Positions 33,312-40,822 of a stretch of 41,589 nt of DNA are shown here, one piece after another. This stretch comes from Alphaproteobacteria bacterium UBA828. Its GTDB lineage: Bacteria > Pseudomonadota > Alphaproteobacteria > UBA828. The notes under the pieces were generated by a model that was not told where the DNA came from, did not search any database, and worked only from the letters and a program-made list of their open reading frames with translations. Location of the stretch: NCBI GenBank assembly GCA_002296185.1, contig DBHM01000027.1, positions 59,320-100,908 of the forward strand, given 5' to 3'. Both the position numbers and the translations under genes were made by a program. Every line of letters begins with the position of its first letter. The first letter of the stretch is position 1.

Positions 33312-34676
33312 ATGAATAAAAACACAGCACCTAGTAAAGACGAGGCTATCAAAGCCAAAGACTTGGTTGCCTATCTGGAATCTGGAAGTAAGGATAAAAA
33401 GGAATGGCTTATAGGTACTGAGCATGAAAAATTTGGTTATAGATTATCCGATTTAAGGCCTATTCCATATTTTGGTGAGGCGGGTATTCAGGCTTTGCTT
33501 ACTGGCCTCACCCGCTTTAAATGGGAGCCATATTTTGAGGGTGACAATGTTACTGCGCTATTAAAAGAAGGCGCTTCTGTATCTTTAGAGCCTGGTGGAC
33601 AGCTTGAATTATCCGGTGCTCCTTTGCCAAATTTACATAGAACATGTGATGAATTACATAATCACCTTGAACAAGTTGCGCAGATTGCCCAAGAATTAAA
33701 GATTGGTTTTCTTGGAACAGGGTTCCAGCCTAAGTGGAAAATTGATGATATAGAATGGATGCCAAAGGGCCGGTACAAGATTATGCGTGAGTATATGCCT
33801 AAAATGGGAAACCTTGGGCTTGATATGATGACACGCACCGCAACTGTTCAGGTTAATTTAGATTTCTCTGACGAAACAGACATGGTTAAAAAAATGCGTA
33901 TCGGATTGGCTCTCCAGCCAATCATCACTGCTCTTTTTGCAAATTCACCTTTTACAAACGGGCACCCAAATGGGTTTTTGAGTTATAGAAGTCATGTATG
34001 GATGGATACTGACCCCGATCGTTGCGGCATGCTGGATTTTGTCTTCAATGAAGATATGAGCTTTGAAAAATATGTTGATTACGCCCTCGATGTGCCAATG
34101 TACTTTGTTCAGAGAGACGGAGTTTATATTGATGCCAGCGGGCAATCTTTCAGGGACTTTATAAATGGAGAACTGCCTGCATTGCCAGGAGAGAAGCCTT
34201 TGATAAAGGATTGGGATGACCATTTAACGACATTGTTCCCTGAGGTAAGAATGAAAAGATATATTGAAATGAGAGGAGCAGACGCGGGACCATGGAGTAG
34301 ATTATGTGCATTACCTGCTTTGTGGGTTGGCCTTCTCTATGACTCAGTAGCTCTAGATCAGGCAGAACAATTAATAAAAGAATTTAGCCTAGATGATATC
34401 CATTATCTCAGAGCTGAAGTCCCAAAAACAGCGTTATTAACGAGAGCGGGAAAAAGAAATGCACAAGATGTTGCTTTGGATTTATTAGAAATATCTTCGC
34501 TTGGTTTGCGTAATCGTGCCGTAAGGGGGGTCAATGATCCTGATGAGCGTAGCTATTTGACTTGCCTTAAGGAAATAGCTTCGACTGGGAGGAGTCCTGC
34601 AGAGGAAATTTTAGAGGCATGGCATGGTCGTTGGGGTGGAAGTGTAGATCCAATATTTCTAGAGCATTCCTATTAA
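33312..34676 (+). CDS. gshA: Glutamate--cysteine ligase (plant/alphaproteobacterial type)
   Basis: GshA makes gamma-glutamylcysteine from glutamate and cysteine with ATP, the first and limiting step of glutathione synthesis. The 454-residue protein has the IGTEHEKFGY motif near residues 36-45. It also has SLEPGGQLELSGAP and KMGNLGLDMMTRTATVQVNLD, which mark the class shared by alphaproteobacteria and plants rather than the E. coli class. The length is normal. No ribosome binding site is visible upstream of the ATG. gshB is not in the window. It converges on tldD with 6 bases between the genes. Confidence 0.95.
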   Translation: MNKNTAPSKDEAIKAKDLVAYLESGSKDKKEWLIGTEHEKFGYRLSDLRPIPYFGEAGIQALLTGLTRFKWEPYFEGDNVTALLKEGASVSLEPGGQLELSGAPLPNLHRTCDELHNHLEQVAQIAQELKIGFLGTGFQPKWKIDDIEWMPKGRYKIMREYMPKMGNLGLDMMTRTATVQVNLDFSDETDMVKKMRIGLALQPIITALFANSPFTNGHPNGFLSYRSHVWMDTDPDRCGMLDFVFNEDMSFEKYVDYALDVPMYFVQRDGVYIDASGQSFRDFINGELPALPGEKPLIKDWDDHLTTLFPEVRMKRYIEMRGADAGPWSRLCALPALWVGLLYDSVALDQAEQLIKEFSLDDIHYLRAEVPKTALLTRAGKRNAQDVALDLLEISSLGLRNRAVRGVNDPDERSYLTCLKEIASTGRSPAEEILEAWHGRWGGSVDPIFLEHSY

Positions 34677-34682
34677 AAATTT

Positions 34683-36113
34683 TTATCCAGTACCTCCTAC
34701 TGTCATTCCTTCTACCATTATTGTTGGCAACCCAACCCCTACTGGAACGCCTTGACCAGCTTTTCCGCATGTTCCAATCCCGGGATCAAGAGAAAAATCG
34801 TTTCCTACGGCGACAACTTTGGTGAGCACATCCGGCCCATTGCCAATTAGAGTAGCTCCTTTGACTGGTGCTGTTATCCTTCCTTTCTCGATTAAATACG
34901 CTTCAGATGCAGAGAAAACAAATTTTCCCGATGTTATATCTACTTGTCCCCCACCAAAATTTACAGCATACAGGCCTTTTTCCATTGAACTTATTATGTC
35001 TTGAGGGTGTTCTTCTCCGGGGAGCATAAAGGTATTTGTCATTCGAGGAAGGGGCTGATACGCGTAACTTTCTCTGCGCCCGTTACCTGTTGGATTCATG
35101 CTCATAAGTCTAGCACTTAAACGGTCATGAAGATATCCTTTTAAAATTCCATCTTCTATTAGAACTGTTCTACCAGTTGGTGTGCCTTCATCATCTATAG
35201 TAAGAGAGCCGCGTTTGTGAGGGAGAGTTCCATCATCGATTACAGTAACACCAGGTGCGGCAACCCTTTGTCCTAACAGTCCCGCAAATGCACTCGTTTG
35301 TTTTCTGTTAAAATCTCCTTCAAGTCCATGACCAACAGCCTCATGCAGCAATATTCCAGGCCAACCAGGGCCTAGGACAACTGACATTTCACCTGCTGGC
35401 GCTGCTATTGCATCAAGTTTTGTTTGAGCTTGTCTCCATGCTTCATCTACTTGTTTTTGCCAGTTTGTTGGATCTAAGAATGATGAATAATCTTTTCTGG
35501 CTCCAGTTCCATGTGACCCAGTTTCTTGTCTATTTCCGTCTTTAGCTATAATAGAAACGTTTAACCTTACAAGCGGTCTGATATCTGAAGCATGCTGCCC
35601 ATTATTGTTGATTATTCTTATAGCCTGCCAACTACCTGTTAGAGAAGTGATGACTTGATGAACGCGAGAATCAAGGCCACGTGCGTACGAGTCGATTGCA
35701 GCAAGTGTATCTACCTTAGATTTAAATGTTAGTTTTTGTAGTGGATTAAAGTTTTCATAGAATTGATTATTTGTAGCCGATGGAGGTATAGCTAAAGAAC
35801 CGTGATATCCTTTATGGGCATTTTTTATAGTTTTTGCAGCCCTTTTAAGCGCATCATTTGATAAGTTTGATGAATGGGCGAAGGATATTGATTCTCCCGA
35901 GATTGCCCTTAGGCCAAATCCTTCTGAGGAGTCAAAGTTAGTTTCCTTCAGATTGCCATTTTCAAAATTAAAGCTCTCGCTTTGTTTGTGCTCTAAAAAC
36001 AATTCACCATCATCAGCTCGCATAAGACTATCAGTAGTTATAGAATTAGCTTCATTTATATCTAACCCCGCTGCATCAAAAAAAAGGTCTTTAGTAACAG
36101 CCTCATTAGTCAT
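34683..36113 (-). CDS. tldD: Metalloprotease TldD
   Basis: TldD is the zinc-carrying subunit of the TldD/TldE cytoplasmic protease. The 476-residue protein has the HExxxH motif HEAVGH (His257, Glu258, His262) within LLHEAVGHGLEGDF, and the C-terminal PVGVGLPTIMVEGMTVGGTG region. The partner pmbA lies about 5.7 kb away on the same strand. tldD directly divergent from the coxB operon is a conserved alphaproteobacterial arrangement, separated here by 465 bases. The start agrees with family length. Confidence 0.96.
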   Translation of the reverse strand: MTNEAVTKDLFFDAAGLDINEANSITTDSLMRADDGELFLEHKQSESFNFENGNLKETNFDSSEGFGLRAISGESISFAHSSNLSNDALKRAAKTIKNAHKGYHGSLAIPPSATNNQFYENFNPLQKLTFKSKVDTLAAIDSYARGLDSRVHQVITSLTGSWQAIRIINNNGQHASDIRPLVRLNVSIIAKDGNRQETGSHGTGARKDYSSFLDPTNWQKQVDEAWRQAQTKLDAIAAPAGEMSVVLGPGWPGILLHEAVGHGLEGDFNRKQTSAFAGLLGQRVAAPGVTVIDDGTLPHKRGSLTIDDEGTPTGRTVLIEDGILKGYLHDRLSARLMSMNPTGNGRRESYAYQPLPRMTNTFMLPGEEHPQDIISSMEKGLYAVNFGGGQVDITSGKFVFSASEAYLIEKGRITAPVKGATLIGNGPDVLTKVVAVGNDFSLDPGIGTCGKAGQGVPVGVGLPTIMVEGMTVGGTG

Positions 36114-36578
36114 TAAAAAATCTCCCGAAGTGATATGAATATTTAGTGCCCGAAATATAATTAGGATTGAAGCCTTTCGGTTATATATGATGGCAAAAAC
36201 AAAAAATCTAGCTCATAGGGGCGATTTAGGAATGATTCTACTATTGGAATAAAGTTACTAAAATTTAAAATCCGCGACATTAAGTCGCAATTAATATTTG
36301 TGAACTATATTAGTTGAATATACGCCGCTTATTTAATATTAATTTCAGTCGTTTAATTGTATTTTGATTATTTCTAGCATATGTTTAGTTCTAGGGTTAT
36401 ATAGAGGCTATGTGCTTTTATCTTGTTTGCTTAGAACCATCTACTTGGATGTTCTGTTTTTGATTTTTGGAGCATTTATCAGGAGTTATTTTTCGGCAAA
36501 GGTCGGATTTCTTCAGGATATGTTAAATGTTTTTTTAAGGGGTTTTAGTAACTAGATTTTTGTTAACGGGAGAGTAAC
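36114..36578. other. Long divergent regulatory region between tldD and coxB
   Basis: At 465 bases this is the largest gene-free stretch in the window. It must hold the promoters of tldD (-) and the cox operon (+). It contains the RegR/RegA-like box at 36274-36288. A 63-codon frame from a TTG at 36364 is hydrophobic but has no supporting features and is probably chance. A near -35 element TTGTGA at 36298 has no good -10 partner, so I leave promoters unassigned. Confidence 0.6.
36274..36288 (+). promoter_or_regulatory. Putative RegR/RegA/ActR-type redox response regulator box
   Basis: GCGACATTAAGTCGC has inverted 5-base arms (GCGAC, GTCGC) around a five-base centre. It fits every specified position of the Bradyrhizobium RegR box as I recall it, GNG(A/G)C(A/G)TTNNGNCGC, and the related RegA/PrrA pattern GCGNC-N5-GNCGC. 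The family controls respiratory oxidases in alphaproteobacteria. The site is 290 bases before coxB and 160 bases before tldD, so the regulated gene is most likely the cox operon but not certain. Confidence 0.6.
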
Positions 36579-37421
36579 TTGATTCCAATTAGAAGTTTAA
36601 TGGCTCCAGCAATTGCTCTGTTGGCTACAATTGTATTGACAGGTATAGGACATGCTCAAGTGCCAGAGGAATGGCAGCTTGGGTTCCAAGATCCTGCTAC
36701 TCCAGTCATGGAGCGCTTGGTGGATTTCAATAATATTTTGATTTGGATGTGTGTAATCATATCATTATTTGTCTTTGTGCTTTTGGGCATAATTATTTTT
36801 AAATTTAATCGTAAAGCTAATCCTGTACCTACAAAGCGGTCACATAATACACTTATTGAAGTTTTATGGACTGTAATACCAGTAATAATTTTGGTTGCTA
36901 TAGCTGTGCCCTCACTGAGGCTTCTCTATTATCAGGATCGGGCAGTCGATGCTGAGATGACAATTAAAGCAATCGGAAAACAGTGGTATTGGACGTATGA
37001 ATATCCAGATATAGGAGAAGACATATCTTTTGATGCAGTGATGCTTGAGGAGGAAGAGCTCACTGAAGGCCAGTATAGATTGCTGGAGACTGATACAAGG
37101 GTCGTGGTCCCGGTTGATACTACTGTTCGTTTGCTTGTTACCGCTGACGATGTGATCCATGCGTGGACTATACCAGCATTTGGTGTGAAAGTTGATGGGA
37201 TACCTGGAAGGGTTAATGAGGCATGGTTTAAAGCGACCAAAGAAGGAGTATTTTATGGTCAATGCTCAGAGTTGTGCGGCGCATATCATGCGTTTATGCC
37301 AATTAACGTTGAGGTTGTGTCAAAAGAAGCATACATAGAATGGGTTGATTTTGCGCGAGAAGAATATGCGCAAAATAATCAAGATACACCACAAAACCTA
37401 ATTCTGGCTAATTCAAGATAA
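36579..37421 (+). CDS. coxB: Cytochrome c oxidase subunit II
   Basis: Subunit II takes electrons from cytochrome c through its CuA centre and passes them to heme a of subunit I. The 280-residue protein has a signal peptide (basic start, then a hydrophobic stretch ending near GHA) and two membrane helices at about 50-76 and 92-113. A periplasmic cupredoxin domain follows. The complete CuA set is visible: His194, Cys229, Glu231, Cys233, His237 and Met240, with the electron-entry aromatic block QWYWTYEYP at 135-143. The start is TTG with GGGAGAG upstream. An ATG at 36600 would delete the basic n-region of the signal peptide. Confidence 0.96.
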   Translation: MIPIRSLMAPAIALLATIVLTGIGHAQVPEEWQLGFQDPATPVMERLVDFNNILIWMCVIISLFVFVLLGIIIFKFNRKANPVPTKRSHNTLIEVLWTVIPVIILVAIAVPSLRLLYYQDRAVDAEMTIKAIGKQWYWTYEYPDIGEDISFDAVMLEEEELTEGQYRLLETDTRVVVPVDTTVRLLVTADDVIHAWTIPAFGVKVDGIPGRVNEAWFKATKEGVFYGQCSELCGAYHAFMPINVEVVSKEAYIEWVDFAREEYAQNNQDTPQNLILANSR

Positions 37422-37444
37422 GTCAGGTCGAGGAGATTATATAG

Positions 37445-39055
37445 ATGGGCTATTTCACTAAAAATGATGCCGAGCACTCAGCACATCATCACACTCCACG
37501 AGGAATTACCAGGTGGTTGTATTCAACTAATCATAAAGACATCGGTACTATGTATATGGTGTTTGGTCTTATTGCGGGTCTTATAGGGACAGCTCTATCG
37601 ATAGCAATCCGGATGGAGTTGATGGAGCCTGGTCTTCAGTTTTACGCCGATGATCCTCGCCAGTACTCAGTTTTTATAACTGCTCATGGCCTCATCATGG
37701 TGTTTTTCATGATTATGCCTATATTTATCGGAGGGTTTGGTAATTGGTTTGTGCCGTTAATGATTGGCGCACCAGACATGGCCTTTCCTAGGATGAATAA
37801 TATAAGTTTTTGGCTTATAGTTCCTGCATTTATTCTCCTTCTAGTTTCAATGTTCGTACCTTCGGCCTCAGGGACTGGTGTGGGAGGCGGGTGGACAATC
37901 TATGCTCCACTCTCAACCTATGGACAACCTGGGCCTGCAATGGACTTAGCAATTTTCTCATTACATTTAGCTGGTGCGTCTTCGATTCTTGGTGCAATAA
38001 ACTTTATCACCACAATACTTAATATGCGTGCCCCTGGTATGACTTTGCACAAGATGCCACTGTTTTCATGGTCAGTGCTGGTGACCGCATTTTTATTGCT
38101 CCTATCGCTTCCTGTTTTAGCCGGTGCTATCACAATGTTATTGACGGACAGAAACTTTGGTACAGCATTTTTTGATCCAGCTGGCGGTGGAGACCCTGTG
38201 CTGTATCAGCACCTCTTCTGGTTTTTTGGACATCCCGAAGTCTATATTTTGATTTTACCTGGATTTGGAATTCTTAGTCATATTGTTTCAACATTTTCCA
38301 AAAAACCAATTTTTGGATATTTAGGGATGGCTTATGCTATGTGTGCAATAGGTTTCATAGGATTCGTAGTTTGGGCGCATCATATGTATACCGTTGGTCT
38401 TGATGTTGATACAAGAGGCTATTTTATAGCAGCTACTATGGTTATTGCAGTCCCAACGGGCATCAAGATATTTAGCTGGATAGCTACTATGTGGGGTGGG
38501 TCGGTAGAGTTTAAAACACCAATGTTGTGGGCATTCGGCTTCATCTTTTTATTCACCGTAGGTGGGGTTACGGGAGTAGTTTTATCAAATGCAGGGGTCG
38601 ATATGGCCCTTCATGATACTTACTATGTTGTAGGACATTTTCACTACGTTCTCTCACTAGGTGCTGTATTTATGATATTCGGGGCCTTCTATTACTGGAT
38701 TGGTAAGATGTCTGGTAGACAGTATCCTGAACTATTAGGAAAAATTCATTTTTGGATAACATTCATCGGTGTTAATCTCACATTTTTCCCGATGCACTTC
38801 TTGGGTGCAGCAGGTATGCCTAGGAGATATGTAGATTATCCTGATGCGTTCGCTGGTTGGAATATGGTTGCTTCAATTGGGAGTTATATATCCGTAGCCG
38901 GCCTGTTGCTTTTCATTTATATACTTTATGTAACTTTTAGGCATGGGAAACGTTGCGGTGACAACCCATGGGGTGAGGGCGCAACTACTCTTGAGTGGAC
39001 TATTAGCTCACCGCCACCTTTTCATACCTTCGAACAGCTCCCAAGGGTAAAGTAA
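37445..39055 (+). CDS. ctaD: Cytochrome c oxidase subunit I (aa3 type, A1 family)
   Basis: Subunit I holds heme a and the heme a3-CuB site where oxygen is reduced and protons are pumped. The 536-residue protein has twelve predicted membrane helices. Signatures are STNHKDIGTMY, WFFGHPEVYILILPGFG (A1-type glutamate of the D channel and His-Tyr crosslink region), WAHHMY (CuB histidines), and DTYYVVGHFHYVLS (heme ligands). HKMPLF carries the K-channel lysine. A GAGGAG ribosome binding site precedes the ATG, 23 bases after coxB. Confidence 0.98.
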   Translation: MGYFTKNDAEHSAHHHTPRGITRWLYSTNHKDIGTMYMVFGLIAGLIGTALSIAIRMELMEPGLQFYADDPRQYSVFITAHGLIMVFFMIMPIFIGGFGNWFVPLMIGAPDMAFPRMNNISFWLIVPAFILLLVSMFVPSASGTGVGGGWTIYAPLSTYGQPGPAMDLAIFSLHLAGASSILGAINFITTILNMRAPGMTLHKMPLFSWSVLVTAFLLLLSLPVLAGAITMLLTDRNFGTAFFDPAGGGDPVLYQHLFWFFGHPEVYILILPGFGILSHIVSTFSKKPIFGYLGMAYAMCAIGFIGFVVWAHHMYTVGLDVDTRGYFIAATMVIAVPTGIKIFSWIATMWGGSVEFKTPMLWAFGFIFLFTVGGVTGVVLSNAGVDMALHDTYYVVGHFHYVLSLGAVFMIFGAFYYWIGKMSGRQYPELLGKIHFWITFIGVNLTFFPMHFLGAAGMPRRYVDYPDAFAGWNMVASIGSYISVAGLLLFIYILYVTFRHGKRCGDNPWGEGATTLEWTISSPPPFHTFEQLPRVK

Positions 39056-39069
39056 AGAGCTTTCCTTAA

Positions 39070-39088
39070 GGGGGGGGATACAGCATTG
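39070..39088 (+). promoter_or_regulatory. Poly-G ribosome binding site and TTG start of ctaB
   Basis: A run of eight G (39070-39077), preceded by AA, forms the only Shine-Dalgarno-like element before the TTG start codon of ctaB at 39086. The run is also partly palindromic with the preceding bases (CCTTAAGG at 39064-39071). G-runs of this length are rare in this AT-rich window. Confidence 0.5.
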
Positions 39089-40018
39089 AGTGAAGCAACT
39101 TTGACAAAATATGAGAAAGAGGGATCGGTATCCCTCGACTCAGAAAATACTTTTGTGTCATTGCGTGACTTGCTTGAACTTCTCAAGCCCAGAGTTATGT
39201 CTTTGGTTATCTTTACTGCTGTTGTGGGGCTACTTCTTGCTCCGGGAGACATCCATCCTATTTTAGCTGTTGTCTCTATAATTTGTATAGCTGTTGGTGC
39301 GGGTGCTTCAGGTGCAATAAATATGTGGTATGATAGAGATATTGATGCCGTTATGAGCCGCACAAAGTCTCGGCCAATTCCAGCTGGCCGGGTAGCTCCG
39401 GAAGTTGCCCTTGGCTTTGGTATTTCTTTGTCTATAGGGTCAGTTGTATTAATGGGGCTGGCAGTTAATTGGATTGCTGCTGCATTGTTGGCATTTACAA
39501 TATTTTTTTATGTGGTTGTTTATACTATTGGTTTGAAAAGACGCACACCGCAAAACATAGTCATAGGTGGAGCAGCTGGTGCTTTCCCTCCAATGATTGG
39601 ATGGTCAGCCGTAACTGGAGACATCTCTCTTCCATCTATTATTTTATTCGCCATTATCTTCTTATGGACGCCTCCACATTTCTGGGCCTTGGCACTCTAT
39701 CGAAGGGGCGACTATGATAGAGCTGGTATCCCAATGCTTCCTGTGGTGTCTGGAGAAGCTATAACGCGCAGACATATCTTCTTGTATTCTTTGGCCTTGG
39801 TGCCTATGACATTTTTACCTAATTTAATAGGCTTAACAGGTCTAATTTATGGAGTAGGTGCAGTTATTTTAGGATTAATATTTTTGCTCCTTTCTTTCAA
39901 TACCCTTCGTGAGAAAGGCATGAAATCCGCAAGACGTCTTTTTCCTTTTTCAATACTATATCTTTTTCTTATATTCGCATTTTTATTAGTTGATAATGCT
40001 TGGCCTATATATTTATAG
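39086..40018 (+). CDS. ctaB: Heme O synthase (protoheme IX farnesyltransferase)
   Basis: CtaB adds a hydroxyethylfarnesyl group to heme B, giving heme O, the precursor of the heme A used by subunit I. The 310-residue membrane protein of the UbiA superfamily has about nine helices. Its first aspartate motif is NMWYDRDIDAVMSRTKSRP. YTIGLKRRTPQNIVIGGAAG and FPPMIGW follow, then TPPHFWALALYRRGDYDRAGIPM split across the second motif. It starts with TTG. It lies between ctaD and the assembly gene ctaG, as usual in alphaproteobacteria. Confidence 0.96.
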   Translation: MSEATLTKYEKEGSVSLDSENTFVSLRDLLELLKPRVMSLVIFTAVVGLLLAPGDIHPILAVVSIICIAVGAGASGAINMWYDRDIDAVMSRTKSRPIPAGRVAPEVALGFGISLSIGSVVLMGLAVNWIAAALLAFTIFFYVVVYTIGLKRRTPQNIVIGGAAGAFPPMIGWSAVTGDISLPSIILFAIIFLWTPPHFWALALYRRGDYDRAGIPMLPVVSGEAITRRHIFLYSLALVPMTFLPNLIGLTGLIYGVGAVILGLIFLLLSFNTLREKGMKSARRLFPFSILYLFLIFAFLLVDNAWPIYL

Positions 40019-40035
40019 GGGTATGGGAGTTATAA

Positions 40036-40152
40036 ATGCCTCTACATGATTTACATCGTCGTCGTCGTATTAGGAACATTGTTCTTGCGGGAATTTTACT
40101 TTTACTTGCAATTATTTTCTTCTTAGTGACATTGGTAAAATTTGGAAATTAG
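40036..40152 (+). CDS. Small CoxF-like membrane protein of the cytochrome oxidase operon
   Basis: A 38-codon ORF lies between ctaB and ctaG. It starts MPLHDLHRRRRIRN, a basic cytoplasmic segment, followed by one hydrophobic helix, and ends VTLVKFGN. Tiny proteins with an arginine-rich start, one helix and an ending like VTIVKxG occur at the same place in many alphaproteobacterial cox operons, sometimes labelled CoxF. GGGAG lies 7-11 bases upstream of the ATG, and ctaG begins 2 bases after the stop. The function is not established; a role in oxidase assembly or stability is inferred from position. Confidence 0.75.
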   Translation: MPLHDLHRRRRIRNIVLAGILLLLAIIFFLVTLVKFGN

Positions 40153-40154
40153 AT

Positions 40155-40763
40155 ATGCAAAGTTTTAGAAGGAAAAAAATTGTAACAGTAGCACTTTTAG
40201 GCTGCATACTGCTAGGCATGGGTGGCTTAGTAGCTGTTGCCCAGCCGCTTTATGAGATTTTTTGTCAGGTTACTGGGTATGGGGGAACAACGCAAAAGGT
40301 TGATAGTGAATCTGTGGAGATGGGTGATAGGGAAATAATAGTACAATTTAATGCCGATGTAGCGGGAAAATTGCCCTGGAGATTTAAGCCAGGTCAGCGG
40401 GAAATAAAATTGCGCATTGGTGAAAATAAACTAGCATTTTATTCTGCCACTAATTTATCTAATGAGGCAATCTCTGGATCAGCAACATTTAATGTTACTC
40501 CTCAAAAGGCTGGTATCTATTTCAATAAGATTGATTGCTTTTGTTTTCAAGAACAGGTTTTAATGCCGGGTGAGACAGTCGAGATGCCAGTAACATTTTT
40601 CGTTGACCCGGATATAGAAAATGACAAGAACTTAGACGATGTGAGAACTATTACTTTATCCTATACATTCTTTAACTTTGATGAAGAGAATGATGGTGAG
40701 TATGTGAATCAATTAAATCAAGAGGTAGCAAATGACGTACGGGTTGCTTATGCTACTGAGTAA
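40155..40763 (+). CDS. ctaG: Cytochrome c oxidase assembly protein CtaG/Cox11
   Basis: CtaG delivers copper to the CuB site of subunit I. The 202-residue protein has one N-terminal membrane anchor (residues about 9-30) and a periplasmic immunoglobulin-like domain. The copper-binding pair Cys128 and Cys130 is in IDCFCFQEQ, and the third conserved cysteine, Cys37, lies in FCQVTGYGGTT after the anchor. The length fits Cox11. It begins 2 bases after the small CoxF-like gene, so translation is probably coupled. Confidence 0.96.
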   Translation: MQSFRRKKIVTVALLGCILLGMGGLVAVAQPLYEIFCQVTGYGGTTQKVDSESVEMGDREIIVQFNADVAGKLPWRFKPGQREIKLRIGENKLAFYSATNLSNEAISGSATFNVTPQKAGIYFNKIDCFCFQEQVLMPGETVEMPVTFFVDPDIENDKNLDDVRTITLSYTFFNFDEENDGEYVNQLNQEVANDVRVAYATE

Positions 40764-40822
40764 TAATTATATATGTAATTTTGATAGGCTTACCCACTGT
40801 TGAAATATTATGAGGTAAAATC

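Noticed and set aside
36364..36555. 63-codon hydrophobic frame upstream of coxB
   Set aside because: It starts with TTG without a ribosome binding site, has no recognisable motif, and its hydrophobicity is what T-rich DNA produces by chance. I treat the stretch as leader or promoter DNA.
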